Both the position numbers and the translations under genes were made by a program. From the NCBI GenBank assembly GCA_002422045.1, contig DITG01000060.1, positions 1 through 26,553 of the forward strand: a stretch of 26,553 nucleotides of DNA. Direction: 5' to 3'. Position 1 is the first letter of the stretch, and each line of letters starts with the position of its first letter. This document shows positions 7,200 to 14,637 of this stretch, one piece after another. The DNA comes from Acholeplasmataceae bacterium UBA6190. Its GTDB lineage: Bacteria > Bacillota_I > Bacilli_A > Acholeplasmatales > Acholeplasmataceae. The notes beneath the pieces are model-generated. The model was not told the DNA's origin. It worked only from the letters and a program-made list of their open reading frames with translations, and did no database searches.

Positions 7200-8600
7200 A
7201 TGAATGAAATGACGATTGTATCTTTGAATGAACAGTTTGAAAGAGGGACACTCACATCTGTCCAACTGGTTCAACACTGTTTGGACCGCATTGCCAAGAT
7301 TGATCCTTTATTGAATTCGGTTGCAGAATTGAATCCGGATGCCTTGAAGATCGCACATCAAATGGATGAAGAAAGAAAAACAAAGGGTCCTCGCAGTCTG
7401 ATGCATGGCATTCCACTACTCATCAAAGATAATATCAATACACATGATCAGATGCATACGACCGCGAATTCGCTTGCCTTATCGGATTTGAAAGCACCCT
7501 ATGACGCATCGATTGTCACACAACTGAGAAATGCCGGAGCTATCATCTTGGGTAAAGCCAATTTGTCTGAATTCGCGTATTTCATGGGTGATGAGAAAAT
7601 GCCATCAGGATATGGTTCATTGCACGGCCAAGTCAAACATCCCTACAACACTGAAATCGATCCTCTTGGGTCTTCAACGGGTTCCGCGGTATCGGTTGCA
7701 GCAGATCTTGTTCCGGTCTCTATTGGCACAGAAACCAACGGTTCTTTGATGGCACCGGCGTACATGAACGGTATCGTTTCGATGAAACCGACACTTGGCA
7801 TGGTATCGAGATACGGCATCATCCCGATATCAGCAAAACAGGATACAGCAGGTCCGATGGGAAAAACCGTCAGGGACTGTGCGATTCTATTGGACATCCT
7901 CGCGAAGGAAGATTCCAAAGATCCGGTCACAAAAGATGCACATTTTGGCAGAAAACAGCTGAGCGAAGCATGGATGAGACCGGTCAAAGGCATGAAAGTC
8001 GGGTTGTTATTCATCACCCAATATCCTTATTCCGATGAGGAAAAACACATCTTGGAGGAGGTCAGAAAAGTATTGACTTCACAAGGTGTTGACGTTTTGG
8101 ATATCCCTTTTGAAGCCAAACGGGTTGAAAACCATAAGGCACTCGTCTATGATTTCAAACATGATTTGAATCACTATCTTAAGTCTGTCAAAGGTTATAC
8201 TCAGATGAACAGTTTATCCGATATCATCTTCTTTAACACGATTGACCCTGAACGTCGGATGCGATATGGTCAGAGTCTCTTGATCGAATCCAATGAAACC
8301 AGTGGAGATCTTGAAGATCCTGTGTATCTGAACATGAGAAAACTACAGGAAACAGAAACCAGAAGATTCGAAGATATCATGCATGAGCAAGGACTTTCAG
8401 CACTGATTTCAACCCTATGGACCAGTTATGCGCCAGTTTACGGTAATCCATGCATCACCGTGCCAGGTAAGGCGATTGTTGACAAGAAACCGATTGGGGT
8501 TGTTTTTGTTGGTAAGAAATTCGATGATGCCAATCTCATCGCAATTGCACATGCATATGAACAAAAAACGAAACACCGGATACCTCCTGTGTTCGAATGA
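7200..8600 (+). CDS. Amidase signature (AS) family hydrolase
   Basis: A 466-residue amidase with the full Ser-cisSer-Lys triad. The lysine is in LLIKDNIN (K76), the cis-serine in GSSTGSA (S158) and the nucleophile in ETNGSLMAPA (S182). The 24-residue spacing of the two serines matches the family. GatA would be part of an aminoacyl-tRNA amidotransferase with gatB and gatC beside it; neither is present, so this is more likely a stand-alone amidase acting on an unknown amide. GTETNGS replaces the commoner GTDTGGS. AGGAGG lies 8 nt before the ATG. The gene is 10 bp behind the glycosidase-like gene and 10 bp ahead of the cysteine hydrolase, so the three are probably one transcript. Confidence 0.85.
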   Translation: MNEMTIVSLNEQFERGTLTSVQLVQHCLDRIAKIDPLLNSVAELNPDALKIAHQMDEERKTKGPRSLMHGIPLLIKDNINTHDQMHTTANSLALSDLKAPYDASIVTQLRNAGAIILGKANLSEFAYFMGDEKMPSGYGSLHGQVKHPYNTEIDPLGSSTGSAVSVAADLVPVSIGTETNGSLMAPAYMNGIVSMKPTLGMVSRYGIIPISAKQDTAGPMGKTVRDCAILLDILAKEDSKDPVTKDAHFGRKQLSEAWMRPVKGMKVGLLFITQYPYSDEEKHILEEVRKVLTSQGVDVLDIPFEAKRVENHKALVYDFKHDLNHYLKSVKGYTQMNSLSDIIFFNTIDPERRMRYGQSLLIESNETSGDLEDPVYLNMRKLQETETRRFEDIMHEQGLSALISTLWTSYAPVYGNPCITVPGKAIVDKKPIGVVFVGKKFDDANLIAIAHAYEQKTKHRIPPVFE

Positions 8601-8610
8601 GGAAGAAAAG

Positions 8611-9135
8611 ATGAAAAAACTGTTAATGGTCATTGACTATCAGCATGACTTTGTCGATGGAGCGCTTGGATTTTTGAAGGCAGCAACCTTATCTAAAGGA
8701 ATCAAGGAAAAGATCAGGCAGTACCATATGGCAGGTGATGATGTCATCTTCACCATGGATACGCATCAAAGCGACTACTTATCCACGCAAGAAGGACGTC
8801 TGCTCCCCATCAAGCACTGTATCGAAGGGACTCAAGGATTTGAAATCTACAGTGATTTGAAGGAAGTGATGTATGCGAGTGATCTGATCTTCAAGAAACC
8901 GACATTTGGATCACTTTCTCTTGGAGAGTATTTGAAACATCAATCCTACGCATCCATTGAACTTGTCGGATTGGTCACCAACATGTGTGTGATTTCAAAT
9001 GCAGTCATTGCCAAATCGGCACTTCCGGAATCAAGTATCATCATTGATAGCAGACTTTGTGCCAGTTTTTCAGATGAACTTCATGAAAAAGCACTCGATA
9101 TCATGGCATCCTTACATATGCATATTCTCAAATAG
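8611..9135 (+). CDS. Isochorismatase-like cysteine hydrolase (nicotinamidase-related)
   Basis: The 174-residue product has the isochorismatase-fold triad: Asp9 in VIDYQHDFVDG, Lys96 in IFKKPTFGSL and Cys126 in GLVTNMCVISNA. The stretch TMDTHQSDYLSTQEGRLLP resembles the metal-site region of nicotinamidases (D..H), and KHCIEGTQG is typical of a clostridial-type branch. Nicotinamide hydrolysis for NAD salvage is possible but not proven; other amides are equally possible. I chose ATG 8611 because GAGGAAG lies just upstream and the hydrolase fold begins there. The frame is open further upstream, but that part lies inside the amidase gene. It is the last gene of its operon. Confidence 0.85.
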   Translation: MKKLLMVIDYQHDFVDGALGFLKAATLSKGIKEKIRQYHMAGDDVIFTMDTHQSDYLSTQEGRLLPIKHCIEGTQGFEIYSDLKEVMYASDLIFKKPTFGSLSLGEYLKHQSYASIELVGLVTNMCVISNAVIAKSALPESSIIIDSRLCASFSDELHEKALDIMASLHMHILK

Positions 9136-9156
9136 CCCAACAAGGCTATTTTTTTT
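9131..9156 (+). terminator. Terminator after the cysteine hydrolase
   Basis: Stem AATAGCC (9131-9137) and GGCTATT (9144-9150), loop CAACAA, followed by a run of T to 9156. The stem includes the TAG stop codon of the preceding gene. Confidence 0.92.
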
Positions 9157-9164
9157 CGTGCTTC

Positions 9165-9193
9165 TTGATAAACAAAAAGCTTTCCTGTATACT
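9165..9193 (+). promoter_or_regulatory. Promoter of the padR-type regulator
   Basis: -35 TTGATA (9165-9170) and -10 TATACT (9188-9193) with a 17-bp spacer. It is covered by the dyad at 9188-9208. AAGGAG lies at 9210-9215 just before the ATG. Confidence 0.8.
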
Positions 9194-9208
9194 ACTAATA
9201 GTAATATA
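9188..9208. promoter_or_regulatory. 21-bp dyad, candidate autoregulatory operator
   Basis: Arms TATACTACTA (9188-9197) and TAGTAATATA (9199-9208) flank a central A at 9198; nine of ten base pairs match, the exception being C9192/A9204. The dyad covers the -10 box and the expected transcription start of the PadR-family gene, so a bound dimer would block initiation. The best-known PadR site has ATGT/ACAT arms, so this would be a different sequence class. Confidence 0.6.
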
Positions 9209-9220
9209 TAAGGAGAACAC

Positions 9221-9763
9221 ATGGAATATGTCATACTGGGGTTGCTGATGCATACCCAACAAACCATCTATAGTATCAATAAGATGTTTCAAGACATCAT
9301 CAGTTTGTTTTACCACGCAAGTTATGGCAGTCTGCAAACGTCATTGAAAAAACTTGAGCATAAAGCTTGGATCACATCATCTTATGTCACGGAATCCGGT
9401 AGAAACAAACGCTATTATCACATCACTGAACTTGGAAAGAAAAGTTTTTATGAATGGATGAAATCAGATTTTCATGAGATCAAGCCCTCACTTTTTTATA
9501 CTAAAATCTTTTTCATGGGCTACATGGATGATCATATGACTCGAATCAATATCGTCAAAAATATGTATGACTTGGTGAAAGAATCGTATGAGCAATTGGC
9601 GATATTGAATCATACGGTGCCAACGGTTGCACCAGATGTTCGGTTGCAACCCTTATTGGATTCACAACTTAGGATGCTTGATCTTGGCATGAAATCGACA
9701 CATGTCGAAATGATTTGGCTTGAAACATGGTTAAAAGGATTGATGAAAGGAGAACCATCATGA
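9221..9763 (+). CDS. PadR-family transcriptional regulator
   Basis: A 180-residue protein opening with the PadR winged helix: MEYVILGLLMHTQQTIYSIN, then YGSLQTSLKKLEHKAWITSS as recognition helix and wing approach, and GRNKRYYHITELGKKSFYEWM as the wing strands. The second half (about 95-180) is the helical dimerisation region seen in the Vir_act_alpha_C-type members. PadR proteins are usually ligand-released repressors. The promoter carries a near-perfect dyad (9188-9208), which suggests autorepression. The stop TGA overlaps the ATG of a serine hydrolase gene, so that gene is the likely regulated partner. Confidence 0.88.
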   Translation: MEYVILGLLMHTQQTIYSINKMFQDIISLFYHASYGSLQTSLKKLEHKAWITSSYVTESGRNKRYYHITELGKKSFYEWMKSDFHEIKPSLFYTKIFFMGYMDDHMTRINIVKNMYDLVKESYEQLAILNHTVPTVAPDVRLQPLLDSQLRMLDLGMKSTHVEMIWLETWLKGLMKGEPS

Positions 9764-10842
9764 TTACACTCGAACAGAAATTGAAGAAAATTGTTGAATC
9801 TTATGTGTCAAAAACGAAGACACTTCAGGTTTATGTTGAAAGTGATCAACTCAGCCACCCCTATGTCTTTGAGACAGGTCGCCCACATCAACAATTTCAC
9901 AGTGCTTCGGTTGGGAAATTGATGACGACTGTTTTGGTCGTCTTATCGATCGAATCAGGACTCATGGATTGGGAAACTCCAATCGATACATTTTTCACTC
10001 CAGGAGACCTGAATGATCTTTTTGTGTTCAAAGGCATCGATTATCAGCATCAAGTAACCATCTCACATCTTTTGACGCATACATCAGGAGTCAATGATTA
10101 TTTTGAGGGCAAATCAAATTCGAAGATATCTTTTCTTGATCAAGTACTGAGTGAACCTAATCGATTCTATACACCAAATGATCTGATAGGATACACAAAA
10201 AACCATCAGAAAGCCATCGGAAGACCAGGACAGAAGTTTTTGTATTCAGATACGGGATTTGTATTGTTGGGTCTGATTTTAGAAAAGCTGCATCAACATC
10301 CTTTTCATTATCTGCTTAGAACGCATATTTTTGAACCACTGGACATGAACGATACTTCATTCATGTTCTATGATCCATTGTTTGATCAGGAAGCACTTGC
10401 CCCAGTGATGGTTAAAGACATGGATATTCGGACCTACACGAGTTTAAGTCTAGATTTTTCGGGTGGTGGATTATCGACGACAGTGAATGACCTTGCAAAG
10501 TTCATGTCTGCTCTCAAGCAGGGAAAACTCATCTCAAGAGATTCATACAATCATATGGCAATATTCAAGCATCGTTTTCATTCAGGCATGTATTACGGAC
10601 TCGGTATCATGGAACTCAGATTTGAAAAAGTGTTCTTTTTGTTGAGAGGTCTTCCAAAACTCAAAGGTCATTTGGGTGTCCTCGGTGTACATGCTTGGTT
10701 TCATCCTGATCAAGCAGATATTTATATCATCAACATGGGTAATATCAGTGACATGGTAAAGAGTTTTCAACTCTTGATTCAAATGGTAACTCAGATTGAA
10801 TCCGCAAGGAAACAACAACATCGAAAATCAACAAACAGATGA
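9760..10842 (+). CDS. Class C beta-lactamase-type serine hydrolase
   Basis: A 360-residue member of the beta-lactamase / penicillin-binding-protein-like serine hydrolase family (Pfam Beta-lactamase). The three active-site motifs are S50-V-G-K53 (in HSASVGKLMTT), Y162-S-D164 (in FLYSDTGFVLLG) and H304-L-G306 (in KGHLGVLG). HLLTHTSGVNDY and GGGLSTTVNDLAKFM are further family marks. No signal peptide or membrane helix is seen, so it is probably cytoplasmic or exported in another way. Such proteins can be esterases, peptidases or amidases; antibiotic resistance should not be assumed. I chose ATG 9760, which overlaps the padR stop (ATGA) and follows AAAGGAG, over an upstream in-frame ATG at 9727. 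Confidence 0.85.
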   Translation: MITLEQKLKKIVESYVSKTKTLQVYVESDQLSHPYVFETGRPHQQFHSASVGKLMTTVLVVLSIESGLMDWETPIDTFFTPGDLNDLFVFKGIDYQHQVTISHLLTHTSGVNDYFEGKSNSKISFLDQVLSEPNRFYTPNDLIGYTKNHQKAIGRPGQKFLYSDTGFVLLGLILEKLHQHPFHYLLRTHIFEPLDMNDTSFMFYDPLFDQEALAPVMVKDMDIRTYTSLSLDFSGGGLSTTVNDLAKFMSALKQGKLISRDSYNHMAIFKHRFHSGMYYGLGIMELRFEKVFFLLRGLPKLKGHLGVLGVHAWFHPDQADIYIINMGNISDMVKSFQLLIQMVTQIESARKQQHRKSTNR

Positions 10843-10859
10843 TCGATGCATTTTTGGTG

Positions 10860-10865
10860 TATAAT
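10860..10865 (+). promoter_or_regulatory. Possible -10 box before the small membrane gene pair
   Basis: TATAAT lies 26 bp before the ATG at 10892. No convincing -35 box is present (ACAGAT region at 10837), so read-through from the padR operon is also possible. Confidence 0.35.
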
Positions 10866-10891
10866 GATGTTATCGAAATGAGGTAATTTTT

Positions 10892-11248
10892 ATGAAACTA
10901 GCAAAAGTGATTGCATTGCTCGGTGTACTTGCAATGACCCTCGCACTCATCAATGGTTTTGTCGCAGGTGATTTTGCCACAGAAGGTTCATGGTTCATTT
11001 CCAATCCCTGGGGCATTATATCTTTAGTAGATCTCTATGTCGGATTCATTTTGTTTGCCATGTGGATCTTTTACAGGGAATCGTCTTGGATACATGCACT
11101 CATCTGGACTGTTTTGCTGATGATTCTTGGATTTTTCATCGGAGCACTTTATGTCTACATCCAATTGGTTAAGTCAAAAGATGATTGGCAGAAGTTTTTC
11201 CTGGGACGTCATCAAGTCAAAAATCCAGAAAAAGGAAATCAACCATGA
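10892..11248 (+). CDS. DUF1475-like small membrane protein
   Basis: A 118-residue protein with about three membrane helices (about 5-26, 47-65, 70-92) and a charged C-terminus. The segment SNPWGIISLVDLYVGFILFAMWI matches what I recall of DUF1475 proteins, a family of unknown role found in bacteria and plants. AGGT lies 8 nt before the ATG, a weak ribosome site. The stop TGA overlaps the ATG of the next gene (ATGA), so the two proteins are probably made together. Function cannot be inferred. Confidence 0.65.
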   Translation: MKLAKVIALLGVLAMTLALINGFVAGDFATEGSWFISNPWGIISLVDLYVGFILFAMWIFYRESSWIHALIWTVLLMILGFFIGALYVYIQLVKSKDDWQKFFLGRHQVKNPEKGNQP

Positions 11249-11916
11249 AGCGGTTATTCAAAGAGATTTATGAAGAGTTAGTACTCGTCTTGAGAGGCAA
11301 AACTCTCGATACGTTTCTATCTCCCATCATTTTCATCATTTTATACAACATATTTGATTTGCTGATTGCAGCAATTGTCGCATCAGCATTCGCCATCTTG
11401 TTACTCATGTACCGTTATCTCATCAGACATAAGAGTGTATATGCAATCATTGGTCTCTTTGGTGTTATCCTGGCTTCAGGTTTCGCATACATCAGTCAAA
11501 GTGCGACCAGCTATTTCCTACCTGATATTGTGACCAACACGTTCATCATTGGGATCATCATCGTCACCTTAATTGTCGATCAGCCTTTGGCCGCTTATGT
11601 ATCTCATGTCACCAGAGGTTGGCCAACCCGTTGGTTTTGGAGAGAAGATATCAAACCCGCTTATCGCGAAGTCACTTGGTTTTGGCTACTGTATTTCATC
11701 TTGCGCACACTCTTTGAAGTGAACCTTTATTTGAATGACCAACTTGAAGAATTGTTTGTGGTCAATACATTACTTGGTGCGCCGCTTATGGTGTTAGTCT
11801 TGGTAGCCAGTTATGTTTATGGTATTTACAGGTTGAAAAAACTCAATGGCCCTGGTGTCGATGAGTTCATCTCCAAAAAAGAACCACCGTATCGTGGACA
11901 AAACAGAGGATTCTAA
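11245..11916 (+). CDS. DUF3159-like multi-pass membrane protein
   Basis: A 223-residue protein with about six membrane helices. The motif TRGWPTRWFWREDIKPAYRE followed by TWFWLLYFILRTLFEVNLYL resembles the conserved core of DUF3159 / septation-protein-A-like families; I am moderately sure of this. The C-terminal ~30 residues are polar and basic. I chose ATG 11245, which overlaps the previous stop and has AAAGGA 8 nt upstream. A longer in-frame reading to 11185 lies inside the preceding gene. No function is known. Confidence 0.6.
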   Translation: MKRLFKEIYEELVLVLRGKTLDTFLSPIIFIILYNIFDLLIAAIVASAFAILLLMYRYLIRHKSVYAIIGLFGVILASGFAYISQSATSYFLPDIVTNTFIIGIIIVTLIVDQPLAAYVSHVTRGWPTRWFWREDIKPAYREVTWFWLLYFILRTLFEVNLYLNDQLEELFVVNTLLGAPLMVLVLVASYVYGIYRLKKLNGPGVDEFISKKEPPYRGQNRGF

Positions 11917-11920
11917 AACA

Positions 11921-11948
11921 AAAGGGACAAACGTTGTCCCTTTTTCTT
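11921..11948. terminator. Bidirectional terminator between convergent genes
   Basis: A perfect 10-bp stem AAAGGGACAA (11921-11930) and TTGTCCCTTT (11934-11943), loop ACG. The plus-strand tail is TTCTTT and the minus-strand tail is TTGTTTTAG. It serves the DUF3159-like gene and plausibly the minus-strand cyclase gene. Confidence 0.88.
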
Positions 11949-11954
11949 TGGATG

Positions 11955-13475
11955 TTATTGATAGAAGAAGAATCGGTTCTTTCCTGAAGATTTGGCCTGA
12001 TACATGGCGATATCCGATTGTTTGATGAGTTGTTTCAGTGTTGTTCCACTTTGAGGATATCTTGCGATGCCAATCGAAGCTGTGATGTTGATGTGATGGT
12101 GATCAATCATCAGTTCATTGGCTAATGCCAATATGATTTTCTCACATGTTTCAGATAATCTTTGGACATCATTATAAGGCAAATAGATCAGGAATTCATC
12201 GCCACCGGCTCTGGCAATGATGCCTGATGAACCGATGATGGATAAGATGCGTTTGGCGACTTCGATGAGTACAAAGTCTCCTGTTTCATGACCTAAAGTA
12301 TCATTGATGGTTTTGAATCCGTCAAGGTCGATGAACAGCAGTGAAAACTCATGGTTGTTGGCTGAAATGAAAGATTCGATACTTTGATAAAAAGATAGAC
12401 GGTTTTGAACGCCAGTCAAGTGGTCTAAATAAGCCAGTTGATTGATTTCTAAGTAGGAAGTTTCCAATTTGTCTAACATCTGATTGATTGAACTGCCAAT
12501 ATAAGTGATCTCATCTTGCTTTCGATCGATGTTGACGCGAAGATGAATGTCGTGACGCTGTTCCAGATCCATGATGTGATCCGTCAACAACTGTAGCCGT
12601 TTGAACATTTGCTTATCCAACATCCAGATGATGACGAACAAGAATACAATCATGATCGATGTAACCAAGAATAAAGATAATCGAATCGCATCACCGATGA
12701 TGACAGAAGTCTCCATGATGAGTGTGATTTTAATCATCAAATCGAGTTCTCCATTCAGATCAAAAATCAACTGTTTGACTGTCATTTGATTTGAGCCCAC
12801 TTTTGTGACCTGAGTAGGAGATGAAAAAGTGAGTCCTTCATTCTCGACGATTTCAAAAGGCATCACGATATTTTCTAGTGCATTGATCAAATCTTCGTCA
12901 ACCAAACGAATGAAAAAAAGATTTCCAATGACATCGCCACTGTAATTTCCTCGCATGATCGGAGAAGTTGCGATGATCATCAACTGCTGTTCAAATGACA
13001 ACAAGCCTGATAATTGGAAATCAGGATTGACATTGTCTTGAAAACCTAATGCTTCAATGGCATTGATTAAGGATAAATCAATACCAGAGGTTGTGCCTAA
13101 GTCAAAATCGACGCTCTGATGATAAAGCAATGTTCCTGAGTCATCAAAAATGAGCACCATATCGATATCGATGCTTTCTTGTGCTTCAGGGTTTAAATTG
13201 TCAAGGATATAATCTGGATGGATACCACTGACAAAGTCATAAGTCTCATCCCATTTGCCCCAGTCGGTCACGGTTTGCTTCATCGCTTCAGTCGTAAACG
13301 TCAAGCCATCAGAAATACGCTGAACATGCAAGACGGCATGGTGCTTATCGAGTGCCTCTGCTTGTTTGAATGCATAATAGCGTAATGCAAAAAAAACAAG
13401 ACCAATGATTAGGATAAACATCAATGTCAGATGCAAAATAGCATTCAGACGGATACTTAGATAGCGATTTTTCAT
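11955..13475 (-). CDS. CHASE4-HAMP-GGDEF diguanylate cyclase
   Basis: A 506-residue sensor enzyme. Membrane helix 1 (about 12-35) is followed by an external CHASE4 sensor domain with the hallmark DWGKWDETYDFV. Then come membrane helix 2 (about 265-287), a HAMP linker and the GGDEF domain starting at LAYLDHLTGVQNRLSFY. The active-site loop is intact (ARAGGDEFLIYL) and FIDLDGFKTINDTLGHETGD is canonical, so it should make cyclic di-GMP. The inhibitory RxxD I-site normally just before GGDEF is missing (IGSS at that place), so product feedback is probably absent. I chose ATG 13475, which has AAGAGGG 7 nt upstream; a more upstream ATG at 13505 has no ribosome site. No EAL or PilZ partner is in the window. 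Confidence 0.9.
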   Translation of the reverse strand: MKNRYLSIRLNAILHLTLMFILIIGLVFFALRYYAFKQAEALDKHHAVLHVQRISDGLTFTTEAMKQTVTDWGKWDETYDFVSGIHPDYILDNLNPEAQESIDIDMVLIFDDSGTLLYHQSVDFDLGTTSGIDLSLINAIEALGFQDNVNPDFQLSGLLSFEQQLMIIATSPIMRGNYSGDVIGNLFFIRLVDEDLINALENIVMPFEIVENEGLTFSSPTQVTKVGSNQMTVKQLIFDLNGELDLMIKITLIMETSVIIGDAIRLSLFLVTSIMIVFLFVIIWMLDKQMFKRLQLLTDHIMDLEQRHDIHLRVNIDRKQDEITYIGSSINQMLDKLETSYLEINQLAYLDHLTGVQNRLSFYQSIESFISANNHEFSLLFIDLDGFKTINDTLGHETGDFVLIEVAKRILSIIGSSGIIARAGGDEFLIYLPYNDVQRLSETCEKIILALANELMIDHHHINITASIGIARYPQSGTTLKQLIKQSDIAMYQAKSSGKNRFFFYQ

Positions 13476-13526
13476 ATCAATGCCCTCTTGATAGAAAATA
13501 TTCATGAAAATGTCATGATTATGAAT

Positions 13527-13532
13527 ATTATA
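13527..13532 (-). promoter_or_regulatory. -10 box of the cyclase gene
   Basis: Read on the minus strand the bases are TATAAT, about 50 bp before the chosen ATG. The best -35 match (TTCATA, 15-bp spacer) is weak. Confidence 0.4.
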
Positions 13533-13604
13533 ACAAAGTTATATGAATATGAAACTATCAAGGCATCACTTAAGAAAAAAGTAATAATTGATCTTTGACT
13601 ACGA

Positions 13605-14516
13605 TCAAAGAGAAGCATTCTTCAATTTTTCGACATAACGATTACGGGGATGATGTTTGCAATGCTCTGAACAAGCACCCCAATGATTGGCTTCGGAAGC
13701 TTCGCTTAAGATGATTTGTTTGTTGCATTCCGGATTGGCACAGTTGACATACCGTTCACAAGGTTCTCCTGTGAAATAGTCTTTGCCGACAATCACATGT
13801 TCGATCCGATTGATCGGTACGGTCAATCTTGAATCAAAGACATAGCACTGCCCATCCCATAATTGACCTTGAGCAATCTGATCTTTTCCATAGGTGACTA
13901 TCCCCCCATGGAGTTGTCCGACATCTTGAAAACCTTCGCGCTTGAGCCAACCTGAGAATTTTTCGCAACGGACACCACCCGTACAGTAGGTGAGAATCTT
14001 TTTGCCTTCCAACAGATGCTTGTGATTTCTGATCCAATCAGGAAGTTCTCTAAACGTCTGAATCTCTGGTTTGATGGCACCTCTGAAATGACCGACATCA
14101 TACTCATAGTCATTTCTAGCATCGATGACAACGGTATCTGGGTCTAGGAGACCTTCCATGAATTCAGAAGGCTCGACATATCTGCCTGTGATGACTTTTG
14201 GATTGATGTCGTCTTCAAGTGAAAAATTGACGAGCTCATTTTTGACTCTGACATGCATTTTTTTGAATACATGACCATTCGTCTGATCGATCTTGAAATC
14301 AATGCCTGAAAAGAGATTACTTTGATGCATGATTGTCATGTATTGTTTGGTGTCTTCGAGTGTTCCGGATACAGTTCCATTGATACCTTCAATGCTGATG
14401 AAGACTCTACCAAGCAAGTTCAAAGATTTGCATAAAGCAAGATGATCTGCTCTCTCTTGATCGGGATTTAGGATACTCACGTAGTGATAGTATAAGAGTA
14501 CTTGATGTGTTGACAT
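13605..14516 (-). CDS. trhO: tRNA uridine(34) hydroxylase TrhO (rhodanese-like, YceA family)
   Basis: TrhO hydroxylates U34 in a subset of tRNAs using oxygen, giving 5-hydroxyuridine. The 303-residue product has the N-terminal acylphosphatase-like part (LLGRVFISIEGINGTVSGT), then a rhodanese domain with VIDARNDYEYDVGHFRGA and the catalytic loop YCTGGVRCEKFS (Cys178, Cys184). A C-terminal Cys-rich stretch follows (NCANPECNKQI, ACSEHC) and may bind a metal. Length and motifs are normal for the family. The ATG has AAAGGAG upstream on the minus strand. A promoter lies at 14547-14575. The gene is probably monocistronic. Confidence 0.92.
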   Translation of the reverse strand: MSTHQVLLYYHYVSILNPDQERADHLALCKSLNLLGRVFISIEGINGTVSGTLEDTKQYMTIMHQSNLFSGIDFKIDQTNGHVFKKMHVRVKNELVNFSLEDDINPKVITGRYVEPSEFMEGLLDPDTVVIDARNDYEYDVGHFRGAIKPEIQTFRELPDWIRNHKHLLEGKKILTYCTGGVRCEKFSGWLKREGFQDVGQLHGGIVTYGKDQIAQGQLWDGQCYVFDSRLTVPINRIEHVIVGKDYFTGEPCERYVNCANPECNKQIILSEASEANHWGACSEHCKHHPRNRYVEKLKNASL

Positions 14517-14546
14517 GAATCATCACTCCTTTGTTGTTCAATGAAC

Positions 14547-14575
14547 ACTATACATGACTTGAGTCAAAGAATCAA
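14547..14575 (-). promoter_or_regulatory. trhO promoter with a dyad in the spacer
   Basis: On the minus strand, -35 TTGATT (14570-14575) and -10 TATAGT (14547-14552) are 17 bp apart. The spacer contains the dyad TGACT-TG-AGTCA (14555-14566), a possible operator. Confidence 0.65.
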
Positions 14576-14592
14576 AAAGGATGCTTATGATG

Positions 14593-14626
14593 AAAAAAAG
14601 AACAATCCATCAGTCATGGATTATTC
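14593..14626 (-). terminator. Terminator of the kinase / oxidoreductase pair
   Basis: On the minus strand, an 11-bp stem pairs GAATAATCCAT (14616-14626) with ATGGATTGTTC (14600-14610) with one G-U pair, loop GACTG, followed by seven T (14593-14599). It lies just downstream of the gene ending at 14638. Confidence 0.88.
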
Positions 14627-14637
14627 CTCAATCATCG

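Noticed and set aside
7200..8600. Amidase gene as gatA of the Glu-tRNA(Gln) amidotransferase
   Set aside because: No gatB or gatC beside it, and the neighbours are a glycosidase-like protein and a cysteine hydrolase.
9727..9759. Upstream start for the serine hydrolase
   Set aside because: It lies inside padR and AAAGGAG is correctly spaced for ATG 9760.
9760..10842. Serine hydrolase as an antibiotic-resistance beta-lactamase
   Set aside because: It has the fold motifs but no signal peptide, and the family is mostly esterases and peptidases.
13560..13610. Hairpin downstream of trhO as a terminator
   Set aside because: Only 6-bp alternative stems (CTTTGA/TCAAAG or TTGATC/GATCAA) and the T-run is about 10 bases away.
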